The notes under the pieces: model-generated
The model's input: the letters and a program-made list of their open reading frames with translations, nothing else
Database searches by the model: none
Told to the model about the DNA's origin: nothing
Source: an uncultured Rhodospirillaceae bacterium
GTDB lineage: Bacteria > Pseudomonadota > Alphaproteobacteria > Reyranellales > Reyranellaceae
Direction of reading: 5' to 3'
Length of the DNA: 64,000 bases
NCBI GenBank assembly: GCA_945952105.1
Contig: CAMFGZ010000010.1
Coordinates: 1-64,000, forward strand
Shown here: one piece after another, positions 56,976 through 64,000 of the stretch
Position numbering within the stretch: the first letter of the stretch is position 1
Layout: every line of letters starts with the position of its first letter
Made by a program: the position numbers and the translations under genes

Positions 56976-58892
56976 ATGACGCCGTTTCGTCGTATCGCCT
57001 TGTTCCTGGCGCTTCTCGTTCCTTCCGGGGCGATGGCCCAGACCGAACCCGCGGGCATGATGCCCACCACGGTCGTGACCGCCGATCGCTTCCCGACCGA
57101 CCCGGACAAGGTGACCTCCAGCTACACCGTCGTCATGCAGGAGGAGATGCAGCGCCGGCAGCTCCGCACCGCGGGCGAGGTGCTGAAGACCATTCCCGGC
57201 GTCTCCGTGCAGCAGTCGGGCGGCCCCGGCACCCAGACCTCGGTCTTCGTGCGCGGCTCCAACTCGAACCACGTGCTGGTTCTGGTGGACGGCATCACCG
57301 TCAACGATCCGTCGAGCGCCAACGGCGCGCCGGACTTCGCCCATCTGCTGACGGAGAACCTCGACCGCATCGAGGTGGTGCGCGGCCCGATGTCGACGAT
57401 GTACGGCAGCCAGGCGATGGGCGGCGTCATCAACCTCGTCACCAAGGCCGGCCAGGGCAAGATGAACGGCGCTGCCTTCACCGAACTGGGAACGCGGCTG
57501 CAGAGCAACAGCGGCGCCTACGTGCGCGGCAGCGAGGGCAAGTTCAACTACAACCTGACCTTCGCCGGCACGTTCAGCCCCAACGACACGCCGGTGCCGG
57601 CCCGGTTCACGCCCAACGGCGGCTTCGTCGACATCGACCCCTACCGAAACATCACCCTGGCGGCGCGCCTCGGCTACGAGATCAGCGACACGACGCAGTT
57701 CAACTTCTTCGCCCGCTACATCGACACCAAGCTCAACTATGACCAGGTCGGGCAGGAAGACCCGATGGCCAACGGCTACACCTCGCAGTTCTTCACGCGC
57801 GGCGAGGTCGAGGGCAACTACTTCGACGGCCGCTGGAAGCCCGTCATCGGTATCAACTACAGCACCATCACGCGGCACGACCTCGACTATGCCAGTCCGC
57901 AGAACCTGCTTCCCACCAACCTAGACAGCTGGTTCAACGGCCGCCGTCTCCAGGCCGATTTCAAGAACCTGATCAAGGTCAGCGAGCAGATCGAGTTCGT
58001 GGGCGGCGTGGACTACGACCGGCAGTGGGCCTACAGCAATACGATCGGTTCCTTCACGCCCTTCACGCAGGCCTGGGGCACGATGGCCCAGACCGGCCTT
58101 TACGGCCAGTTGCGCCTCAATCCATTCGAGGGTTTCAACCTCAACGTCGGCGGCCGCGTCGACATGAACGACACGTTCGGCAACGTCGGCACATGGCGTG
58201 CCGGTGCCTCGTATCTTTGGGCGCCCACCGACACCAAGATCAAGGCCTCGTACGGCACTGCCTTCAAGGCGCCGTCGCTGTTCGAACTCTACGGGCCGGG
58301 GCCGTTCTGCGGCGGCAACATCAATCTCCGGCCCGAGTACAGCCGCGGCTACGAAGTCGGCGTCGAACAGGGCCTGTTCGATCGCAAGGTGAAGGCGGGC
58401 ATCACCTACTTCTTCAACACATTCCAGAACCTCATCCAGTGCGCGCCGCCGACCTTCGCCCTGATGCAGAACGTCGCCAACGCGCAGACGGAGGGTTTCG
58501 AGACCTTCATCCAGATCAGCCCGGTCAAGTGGTTCGATCTTTACTTCGATTACACCCAGACGATCGCGCGTAATGTCGACGGCAACGTGCCGCTCGTGCG
58601 CCGGCCGGGCGACATCTTCAACATCCGCGCCCAGTTCCGTCCGTGGGAGAACACGCTGTTCGGCATCGGCGTACTGCAGGTCAACAGCCGCTACGACATC
58701 AACGCAACCACCGGAGCGCTTATGTCCCCGTCGCCCTATACGCTGGTGCGCATCACCGCGCAGTATGACGTGATCCCGTCGGTCCAGCTTTTCGCCCGCG
58801 CCGAGAACGTCCTGAACCGGGTGTATGAGGAACCCGAAGGCTTTCAGGCGCCGTACTTCCAGGCCTTCTTCGGTGTGAAGGCGAAGTTCTGA
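56976..58892 (+). CDS. btuB: Outer-membrane cobalamin TonB-dependent receptor
   Basis: The protein has 638 residues. It has a signal peptide ending SGAMAQ. The plug domain shows PTTVVTADRFP, the TonB-plug motif VLKTIPGVSVQQ, FVRGSNSNHVLVLVDGITVNDPSS and DRIEVVRGPMSTMYGSQAMGGVINLVT. A 22-strand barrel follows and ends AFFGVKAKF with the terminal aromatic residue. ATG at 56976 follows GGGAG (56963-56967). The riboswitch identifies cobalamin as the ligand. Confidence 0.92.
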   Translation: MTPFRRIALFLALLVPSGAMAQTEPAGMMPTTVVTADRFPTDPDKVTSSYTVVMQEEMQRRQLRTAGEVLKTIPGVSVQQSGGPGTQTSVFVRGSNSNHVLVLVDGITVNDPSSANGAPDFAHLLTENLDRIEVVRGPMSTMYGSQAMGGVINLVTKAGQGKMNGAAFTELGTRLQSNSGAYVRGSEGKFNYNLTFAGTFSPNDTPVPARFTPNGGFVDIDPYRNITLAARLGYEISDTTQFNFFARYIDTKLNYDQVGQEDPMANGYTSQFFTRGEVEGNYFDGRWKPVIGINYSTITRHDLDYASPQNLLPTNLDSWFNGRRLQADFKNLIKVSEQIEFVGGVDYDRQWAYSNTIGSFTPFTQAWGTMAQTGLYGQLRLNPFEGFNLNVGGRVDMNDTFGNVGTWRAGASYLWAPTDTKIKASYGTAFKAPSLFELYGPGPFCGGNINLRPEYSRGYEVGVEQGLFDRKVKAGITYFFNTFQNLIQCAPPTFALMQNVANAQTEGFETFIQISPVKWFDLYFDYTQTIARNVDGNVPLVRRPGDIFNIRAQFRPWENTLFGIGVLQVNSRYDINATTGALMSPSPYTLVRITAQYDVIPSVQLFARAENVLNRVYEEPEGFQAPYFQAFFGVKAKF

Positions 58893-58901
58893 TCTCTTCT
58901 C

Positions 58902-58932
58902 GTGCCTCTTCCTCGATCCGGGGGAGAGGCAC
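58902..58932 (+). terminator. Hairpin after btuB
   Basis: GTGCCTCTTCC (58902-58912) pairs with GGGAGAGGCAC (58922-58932), one wobble, 9-nt loop. No T-tract follows, so it may end transcription inefficiently or protect the 3' end. Confidence 0.45.
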
Positions 58933-58950
58933 ATGACCGCGGAAGCCTCA

Positions 58951-59041
58951 CTGCGTTTGCGATGACACCGCTTTTGCGAACGGCGCGCTCATGCCGGTTT
59001 CGACAACGGTGTCGTCGCGAACGAAGCAGGGGACTTTCCGC
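58951..59041. repeat. Dispersed repeat with inverted ends (copy 2)
   Basis: Diverged copy of the element at 613-712. Left end CTGCGTTTGCGATGAC (58951-58966) is the imperfect reverse complement of the right end GTCGTCGCGAACGAAG (59011-59026). The spacing and interior GGCGC block are alike. It lies between btuB and the convergent TonB receptor. Confidence 0.55.
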
Positions 59042-59064
59042 TTTTCTCCGGAAGCGCCGACTTT

Positions 59065-61224
59065 CTAGAATGCCTTGGCCATCGTGAAGCGCAGCGCGAA
59101 GGGTTCGACCGGATGGAAATGCCGGTCGGCGACACCGTCCGGCCCTTCGTTGGGCAGGCGCGACGTGTAGTAGTAGTCGATCTGGCTGGCCTGCGTGTTG
59201 AAGATGTTGAAGCCGTCGAGCTGCAGCTTCAGCCCGTTCTCGAACACGTATCCCACGCGCGCGTTGAAGATGGAGGTCGGGTCGGAATAGACGCTGCCGT
59301 CCTCGACCAGCGGGCGGGCGCCGAAATAGCGCCAGCGCAGCGCGCCGAACCAGCCGGTGTCGGCGCCGAGAGTGATCCCGGCTGAGCCGATGAAGCCCGG
59401 CGCGCCGGGAATGAAGTCGCCCGCCGGATCGGAATTGGTGAAGCGGGCCTGCGTGTAGGCGAGATCGAGATCGAACATCGCCCAAGATACGGGCCGGTAC
59501 TGGTTGGTCCACTCGACGCCGATGCGGCGGCTCGGGCGGCTGGCTTCGGTCGTGCCGGCATCGCCCACGAACAGCAGCTCCGAATCGAAATCGAGCACGA
59601 AGACCGCGAGCGCGGAGTCGAGCCCCCTGATCGCCTGCGTGCGCACGCCGACTTCGGCGCCGCGCGAGCGCACCAGAAGCGGCACCGCGGCAACCGGCGT
59701 CGTCTTGTCGTTGGGATCGACGGTGATGGTCGTGCCGCGCAGGTCGTTGCTGTGATAGCCGAGGCCCGCGTTCAGGAAGAACTCGGTCTTGTCGAACGGG
59801 CCAAAGATCAGGCTCGCCTTGGGGCTGGCGAGAAACGCCGAGACGTTGCCTGAGTTGGCCGCGGTGTCCGACGCGACCGAGCCCATGAACCAGTCGCCGC
59901 GGATGCCCAGGATCGAGCGCAGCCAGTCGGTCCACTGCAGCGTGTTCTTGGCGTAGACCGCGAAGCTGGTCTCGTTCACCTGGTCGTAGCGGATCGTGTT
60001 GAAGGCGGTGCGCTGCTGGGTGTTGAACAAGCCGACGCCGATATTGTCGTAGCGGATCTGCGTGCCCACCGTGGTCTCAGACGCGAACCCCGCCAGAGTG
60101 TGGCGCATCAGGTGGCTGGCGTTTAGACCGACGATCATGCGCTTGTCTGTCTGCTGGAACTGGTCGCCGTTGGCCGGGTCGTCGAGGAAATAGGTGAAGT
60201 TGTTGTAGAGGTTCAGCGTCGAATAGATGCCGTAGGCCTCGATCCTGGAAGCCGTGCGCTCGTCGCTCCGGCTCCAGCGCATCGACAGGGAATAGCGCTG
60301 TGTGTCGCCGCCGTCGGTCTGGTCGACCGCGCCGTAGCGGCCGAGGCTGCCGTCGAGCACGGCGCGCGCCGGAATCTGGTCGGTCGCGTGCCAGGAGTTG
60401 GTGTAGGCCAGCGCGGTGATGGCGAAGCCGTTGGCTGTGTCACCTTCGGCGTAACGTAGGAAAGCGTTGAACTTCTTGAGGTTGTCGCCCACCTGCCACG
60501 GCCCGTTGTAGGTGACGATCTCGCCCGCGGCCGTCAGCGTGCCGTTGCCTGCCGCCATCGAGCCGGCTGCCAGCGCGCGCCAGTAACCGAAACTGCCGCC
60601 GGTCGCCACGACCACCGCGTTCTCCAGCCGGTTCGCGTAGGAAAGGCGCAGCGATCCCGCGGAGGCGAAATCGCTCTCCTCGGCGTAGTAGGGGCCCTTC
60701 TTGATCGTCATCTGGTCGACCAGCTCGGGGATCAGGAAGTTCAGGTCGGCATAGCCCTGGCCGTGACCGTGCGTACGCATGTTGATCGGCATGCCGTCCA
60801 GCCAGATGGCGAGATCGGTGCCGTGATCGAGGTTCATGCCGCGCAGGAAATACTGGTTGGCCTTTCCTTCGCCGCTGTGCTGCGACACGATCAGGCCCGG
60901 TACCGCTTCCAACATCTCGCCGGGACGCGAGATCGGCCGCGTGTTCAGCGTTTCGCCCGAGACGCGGCGCTCACTGGCAGAGTCGGTCGGCTCGGCCTCG
61001 AGAACGCGCGGAGCGGTGACGGTGATGGCAGGCAGGGCCGTGGAGGCGCCGGTATAGCCCTGCGCGGTCGGTTCCGCCGTCGGATTGGGCGAAGCGGGGT
61101 CGATCGGGCCCTGGCCGGGCGCCAACGGGGCGGGGGCGGTCTGGGCGCCGGCGGCGACAGGGCAGGCGAGAAGGGCGGCAGCCCAGAGGAGAGTCTTCGT
61201 ATGCACTATTACAATGTTCTGCAT
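59065..61224 (-). CDS. TonB-dependent receptor, probable nickel-complex uptake (NikR-controlled)
   Basis: The protein has 719 residues. It has a signal peptide ending AAGAQ. A Pro-rich linker precedes a plug with PGEMLEAVPGLIVSQHSGEGKANQYFLRGMN (part of the TonB plug), GTDLAIWLDGMPINMRTHGHGQGYADLNFLIPELVDQMTIKKGPYYAEESD (described as the DGMPINMRTHGHGQGYADL block) and a barrel ending FTMAKAF. The His-rich plug loop is compatible with metal-complex binding. ATG at 61224 lies inside the NikR operator. nikR is divergent. The receptor probably imports nickel or a nickel chelate, inferred from operator position. Confidence 0.85.
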   Translation of the reverse strand: MQNIVIVHTKTLLWAAALLACPVAAGAQTAPAPLAPGQGPIDPASPNPTAEPTAQGYTGASTALPAITVTAPRVLEAEPTDSASERRVSGETLNTRPISRPGEMLEAVPGLIVSQHSGEGKANQYFLRGMNLDHGTDLAIWLDGMPINMRTHGHGQGYADLNFLIPELVDQMTIKKGPYYAEESDFASAGSLRLSYANRLENAVVVATGGSFGYWRALAAGSMAAGNGTLTAAGEIVTYNGPWQVGDNLKKFNAFLRYAEGDTANGFAITALAYTNSWHATDQIPARAVLDGSLGRYGAVDQTDGGDTQRYSLSMRWSRSDERTASRIEAYGIYSTLNLYNNFTYFLDDPANGDQFQQTDKRMIVGLNASHLMRHTLAGFASETTVGTQIRYDNIGVGLFNTQQRTAFNTIRYDQVNETSFAVYAKNTLQWTDWLRSILGIRGDWFMGSVASDTAANSGNVSAFLASPKASLIFGPFDKTEFFLNAGLGYHSNDLRGTTITVDPNDKTTPVAAVPLLVRSRGAEVGVRTQAIRGLDSALAVFVLDFDSELLFVGDAGTTEASRPSRRIGVEWTNQYRPVSWAMFDLDLAYTQARFTNSDPAGDFIPGAPGFIGSAGITLGADTGWFGALRWRYFGARPLVEDGSVYSDPTSIFNARVGYVFENGLKLQLDGFNIFNTQASQIDYYYTSRLPNEGPDGVADRHFHPVEPFALRFTMAKAF

Positions 61225-61226
61225 AC
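61199..61226. promoter_or_regulatory. NikR operator GTATGC-N16-GCATAC
   Basis: GTATGC (61199-61204) and GCATAC (61221-61226) are perfect inverted half-sites 16 nt apart, the spacing of the E. coli NikR operator (GTATGA-N16-TCATAC). The site overlaps the receptor start codon (61222-61224) and lies 32 bp before the nikR ATG, so it can repress the receptor and autoregulate. Confidence 0.9.
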
Positions 61227-61258
61227 TTCGTGCCGATGCGGCAAGGGGAGGAATTGAA

Positions 61259-61717
61259 ATGCAGCGTGTCACCCTGTCGGTCGACGACGATCTGCTGGCG
61301 ACTCTCGATCGCCACATGAAGAAGCATCGCTATGCGAGCCGCTCCGAGGCGCTGCGCGACATCCTGCGAGAGGCGGCGGCCCGCGAGACGCTGGCGGGCG
61401 ACAAAACCGGCAAGGACGAGGACTTCTGTATCGCCACGCTCGCTTATGTCTACGACCACGAGACGCGCGATCTCGGCCGACGGCTCACCCAGGCCCAGCA
61501 CAGGCATCACGACCTCCAGATCGCGACCCTGCACGTGCATCTCGACCACGATTCCTGCCTCGAGGTCTCGGTGCTGCGCGGACCGGTGAAGGAGGTGCGC
61601 GCGATGGCTGACGACACGGTGAGCCAGCGCGGCGTCCGCCACGGCCAGCTCCATCTGGTGCCTGCCGAGCGGAAGCTCGAGAAGCACCGGCACGGCCACG
61701 AGCATCTTCACGCCTGA
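61259..61717 (+). CDS. nikR: Nickel-responsive regulator NikR
   Basis: The protein has 152 residues. A ribbon-helix-helix domain occupies residues 1-45 (QRVTLSVDDDLLATLDRHMKK). An ACT-like metal domain follows with H81, H92, H94 and C100, matching the E. coli H76/H87/H89/C95 nickel ligands. The C-terminus is His-rich (KHRHGHEHLHA). GGGGAGGA precedes the ATG by 6 nt. The operator upstream fits. It represses nickel uptake when nickel is bound. Confidence 0.96.
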   Translation: MQRVTLSVDDDLLATLDRHMKKHRYASRSEALRDILREAAARETLAGDKTGKDEDFCIATLAYVYDHETRDLGRRLTQAQHRHHDLQIATLHVHLDHDSCLEVSVLRGPVKEVRAMADDTVSQRGVRHGQLHLVPAERKLEKHRHGHEHLHA

Positions 61718-61789
61718 CGGACTGGACCGGGCGGGCGAGACCGGCCGTGCCTTCAACGACTGGGCGGCAGCCGGGTCAGGTCGAGGCGT

Positions 61790-64000
61790 TCATTTGCGCG
61801 TGCCGAAGCCTGCGCGCCTCAACGCATCGGCCATGGCATTGCCCGGTGCACCCGGCTTGCCGGACTGCACGCGGGCTTGATCGCGCTTCGACGCGCCGCC
61901 GCCGTCGGGACGAGCCGATCTCGCGGGCTGCTTGCCGGCCTCGTCGTCGAGCCGCAGCGTGAGGGCGATGCGCTTGCGCGGCTTGTCGACCTCCAGGACC
62001 TTCACACGCACGATGTCGCCCGGCTTCACCAGGCTGCGCGGATCCTTAACGAAGGTCCTCGACATCGCCGACACGTGGACGAGCCCGTCCTGGTGCACGC
62101 CGACGTCGACGAAAGCACCGAAAGCGGCAACGTTGGTCACGACGCCTTCCAGAACCATGCCAGGTTCGAGGTCGTTCAGCGTCTCGACCCCGGCCTTGAA
62201 CTCCGCGGTCTTGAAGGCCGGGCGCGGATCGCGTCCCGGCTTCTCCAGTTCACGCAGGATGTCGGTGACGGTGGGCAGGCCGAACTTGTCGTCGACGAAC
62301 GCGCCGGGCGACAGAGCGCGCAGGGCGGCGCTGTTGCCGATCAGGGCGTCGATCCCGCTCTTGGTGGCCGCGATGATGCGGTGCACGACGGGATATGATT
62401 CTGGATGCACCGCCGAGGCATCGAGGGGATCTTCGCCGGACGGGATGCGCAGGAAGCCGGCGCATTGCTCGAACGCCTTGGGGCCGAGCCGCGGCACGTC
62501 CTTCAGCGCCTTGCGCGATTTGAACGCGCCGTGCGTGTCGCGATGGGAGACGATGCTCTGCGCCAGCCCCTGGCCGATGCCCGAGACGCGCGCCAGCAGC
62601 GGTGCCGAGGCGGTGTTGAGATCGACGCCGACGCCGTTCACGCAATCCTCGACCACGGCGTCGAGCGACTTCGACAACTTGAACTCGCTGAGATCGTGCT
62701 GGTACTGGCCGACGCCGATCGACTTCGGATCGATCTTCACCAGCTCTGCCAGCGGATCCTGCAGGCGTCGGGCGATCGACACCGCGCCGCGCAAGGTGAC
62801 GTCGAGGGTGGGCAGTTCTTCCGACGCATAGGCCGAGGCCGAATAGACCGACGCGCCGGCCTCCGAAACCATCACCTTCTGCAGCTTGTGATCCGGGAGA
62901 CCCTTCAGCAGCTCCGACGCCAGCTTGTCGGTCTCACGCGAGGCGGTGCCGTTGCCGATCGCCACCAGTTCGACCTTGTGCTCCCGCACCAGCCTCGCGA
63001 GGATCGCCAGCGATTCGTCCCAGCGCCTCTGCGGCTCGTGCGGATAGATCGTGCTGGTCGCCACGACCTTGCCGGTGGCATCGACCACGGCGACCTTCAC
63101 GCCGGAGCGATAGCCGGGATCGAGCCCGAGCGTCGGACGTGTTCCGGCAGGTGCCGCGAGCAACAGGTCGCGCAGGTTGGCCGCGAATACCCGCACGGCT
63201 TCCTCTTCGGCCGTCGTCCAGAGGCGCAAACGCAGGTCGATCGACAGCATGATCGTGATCTTGGTGCGCCAGGCCCAGCGCACGGTCTCCCTCAACCACT
63301 TGTCGCCCGGGCGCCCTTGGTCGGAGATGCCATAGACCCGCATTATGCGCAGCTCGTAGGCGGTGGGGACGGCCTGTGAGGCCGGCGGCCGCGTCGCGGG
63401 ATCGTCCGGCTCGACGGTGAGGCTCAGCATTTCCTCACGCTCGCCCCGGCACAGCGCCAGCACGCGATGCGACGGCATCTTGGCCAGCGCTTCGGAGAAA
63501 TCGAAATAGTCGCTGAACTTGGCGCCAGCCTCCTGCTTGCCCTCGCGGACCTTCGAGACGAGGCGCCCGTTGGTCCAGAATTCCTCGCGCAGCGCGCCGA
63601 TCAGGTCGGCATTCTCGGCGAAGCGTTCCACCAGGATGGCTCGTGCGCCTTCGAGTGCCGCCGCTGCCGTGGCGACGTTCTTGTCGGCTGAAACATAGGC
63701 TTCTGCCCGGACCGCGGGCTCGACACCGGGATCCCTCAGCAGCAGGTCGGCGAGGGGCTCCAGCCCGGCTTCCTTGGCGATCTCGGCCTTGGTGCGGCGC
63801 TTGGGCTTGTAGGGCAGGTAGATGTCCTCGAGGCGGCTCTTGCTGTCGGCGCCCATGATGGCGGCTTCGAGCTTCGCATCGAGCTTTCCCTGGTCGCGCA
63901 CGGAGTCGAGGATGACCTTCCGCCGGGCCTCCAGTTCGCGCAGGTAGCCCAGCCGCTCCTCGAGCGTCCGGAGTTGGGCATCGTCCAGGGATCCGGTGAC
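61790..64000 (-). CDS. tex: Tex-family RNA-binding protein (cut at window edge)
   Basis: About 736 residues are visible. The 5' end lies beyond 64000, since the frame stays open to the edge (VTGSLDDAQLRTLEERLGYLRELEARRK, partial). Domains in order: N-terminal Tex helices, YqgF/RuvX-like nuclease fold (PTLGLDPGYRSGVKVAVVDATGKVV), helix-hairpin-helix repeats (LNTASAPLLARVSGIGQGLAQSIV), and a C-terminal S1 domain (GMVLEGVVTNVAAFGAFVDVGVHQDGLVHVS). It is a conserved RNA-associated transcription accessory protein. The tail is basic and disordered. It is convergent with nikR, 72 nt away. Confidence 0.95.
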   Translation of the reverse strand, partial: VTGSLDDAQLRTLEERLGYLRELEARRKVILDSVRDQGKLDAKLEAAIMGADSKSRLEDIYLPYKPKRRTKAEIAKEAGLEPLADLLLRDPGVEPAVRAEAYVSADKNVATAAAALEGARAILVERFAENADLIGALREEFWTNGRLVSKVREGKQEAGAKFSDYFDFSEALAKMPSHRVLALCRGEREEMLSLTVEPDDPATRPPASQAVPTAYELRIMRVYGISDQGRPGDKWLRETVRWAWRTKITIMLSIDLRLRLWTTAEEEAVRVFAANLRDLLLAAPAGTRPTLGLDPGYRSGVKVAVVDATGKVVATSTIYPHEPQRRWDESLAILARLVREHKVELVAIGNGTASRETDKLASELLKGLPDHKLQKVMVSEAGASVYSASAYASEELPTLDVTLRGAVSIARRLQDPLAELVKIDPKSIGVGQYQHDLSEFKLSKSLDAVVEDCVNGVGVDLNTASAPLLARVSGIGQGLAQSIVSHRDTHGAFKSRKALKDVPRLGPKAFEQCAGFLRIPSGEDPLDASAVHPESYPVVHRIIAATKSGIDALIGNSAALRALSPGAFVDDKFGLPTVTDILRELEKPGRDPRPAFKTAEFKAGVETLNDLEPGMVLEGVVTNVAAFGAFVDVGVHQDGLVHVSAMSRTFVKDPRSLVKPGDIVRVKVLEVDKPRKRIALTLRLDDEAGKQPARSARPDGGGASKRDQARVQSGKPGAPGNAMADALRRAGFGTRK

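Overview
The window is GC-rich (roughly two thirds G+C by eye) and densely coding. It reads as the chromosome of a free-living alphaproteobacterium. Evidence: split MetH with a fused ArsR/SAM-methyltransferase regulator, a DUF992 lipoprotein, hybrid CysNC, a Bug/TTT-type binding protein, an ScfR/PccR-like short-chain acyl regulator facing a methylcitrate operon, and NikR. A Rhodospirillales/Hyphomicrobiales relative (Reyranella-like) is a guess. No rRNA, tRNA, phage, insertion sequence or CRISPR array was seen. The left edge cuts an AEC transporter and the right edge cuts tex.

Layout. 1-4.6 kb: AEC permease end, TauD-type and PhyH-type oxygenases, a DUF992 lipoprotein, a very basic H1-like protein and a TSUP permease. 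4.6-10.2 kb (minus): a tightly overlapping methionine/one-carbon operon sahR-metF-(homocysteine-binding half of MetH)-metH-TSUP. 10.4-12.9 kb: mlaA, mlaC, cysE. 12.9-18.6 kb: a sugar isomerase-like TIM barrel, a membrane-anchored unknown, a frameshifted FAD oxidoreductase, a TPR protein, a lipoprotein and a pore-loop channel protein. 18.6-26.3 kb: ettA, then a CrbS/CrbR-like sensor-transporter kinase and regulator with an MHS-type MFS permease that ends in a strong terminator. 26.4-33.5 kb: ppa and two tandem autotransporters. 33.6-38.8 kb: a lipoprotein alpha/beta hydrolase, htpG, a Bug-type binding protein and an amidohydrolase.

39-46.8 kb is a complete sulfate uptake and assimilation operon (small ORF, sbp, cysT, cysW, cysA, cysH, cysD, cysNC), preceded by a possible Cys-codon leader peptide. 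47-48.1 kb holds a bicupin. 48.2-56.6 kb is propionate/methionine metabolism: the ScfR-like regulator diverges from thioesterase-prpD-prpC-prpB-metE-folB across TTTGCAAA boxes. 56.7-58.9 kb is a cobalamin riboswitch driving btuB. 59-61.7 kb is a NikR-controlled TonB receptor diverging from nikR over a canonical NikR operator. tex closes the window.

The genes converge on sulfur and one-carbon metabolism. Sulfate import and reduction plus CysE make cysteine. MetF and split MetH (B12-dependent) or MetE (B12-independent) make methionine. BtuB brings in B12 under riboswitch control. The methylcitrate cycle disposes of propionyl-CoA.

The most unusual item is the first autotransporter. Its passenger carries both catalytic motifs and the C-terminal signature of a bilobal pepsin-like aspartic protease ahead of a beta-helix. 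Its translocator barrel shares a 317-bp perfectly identical stretch with the neighbouring autotransporter, whose passenger is unrelated.
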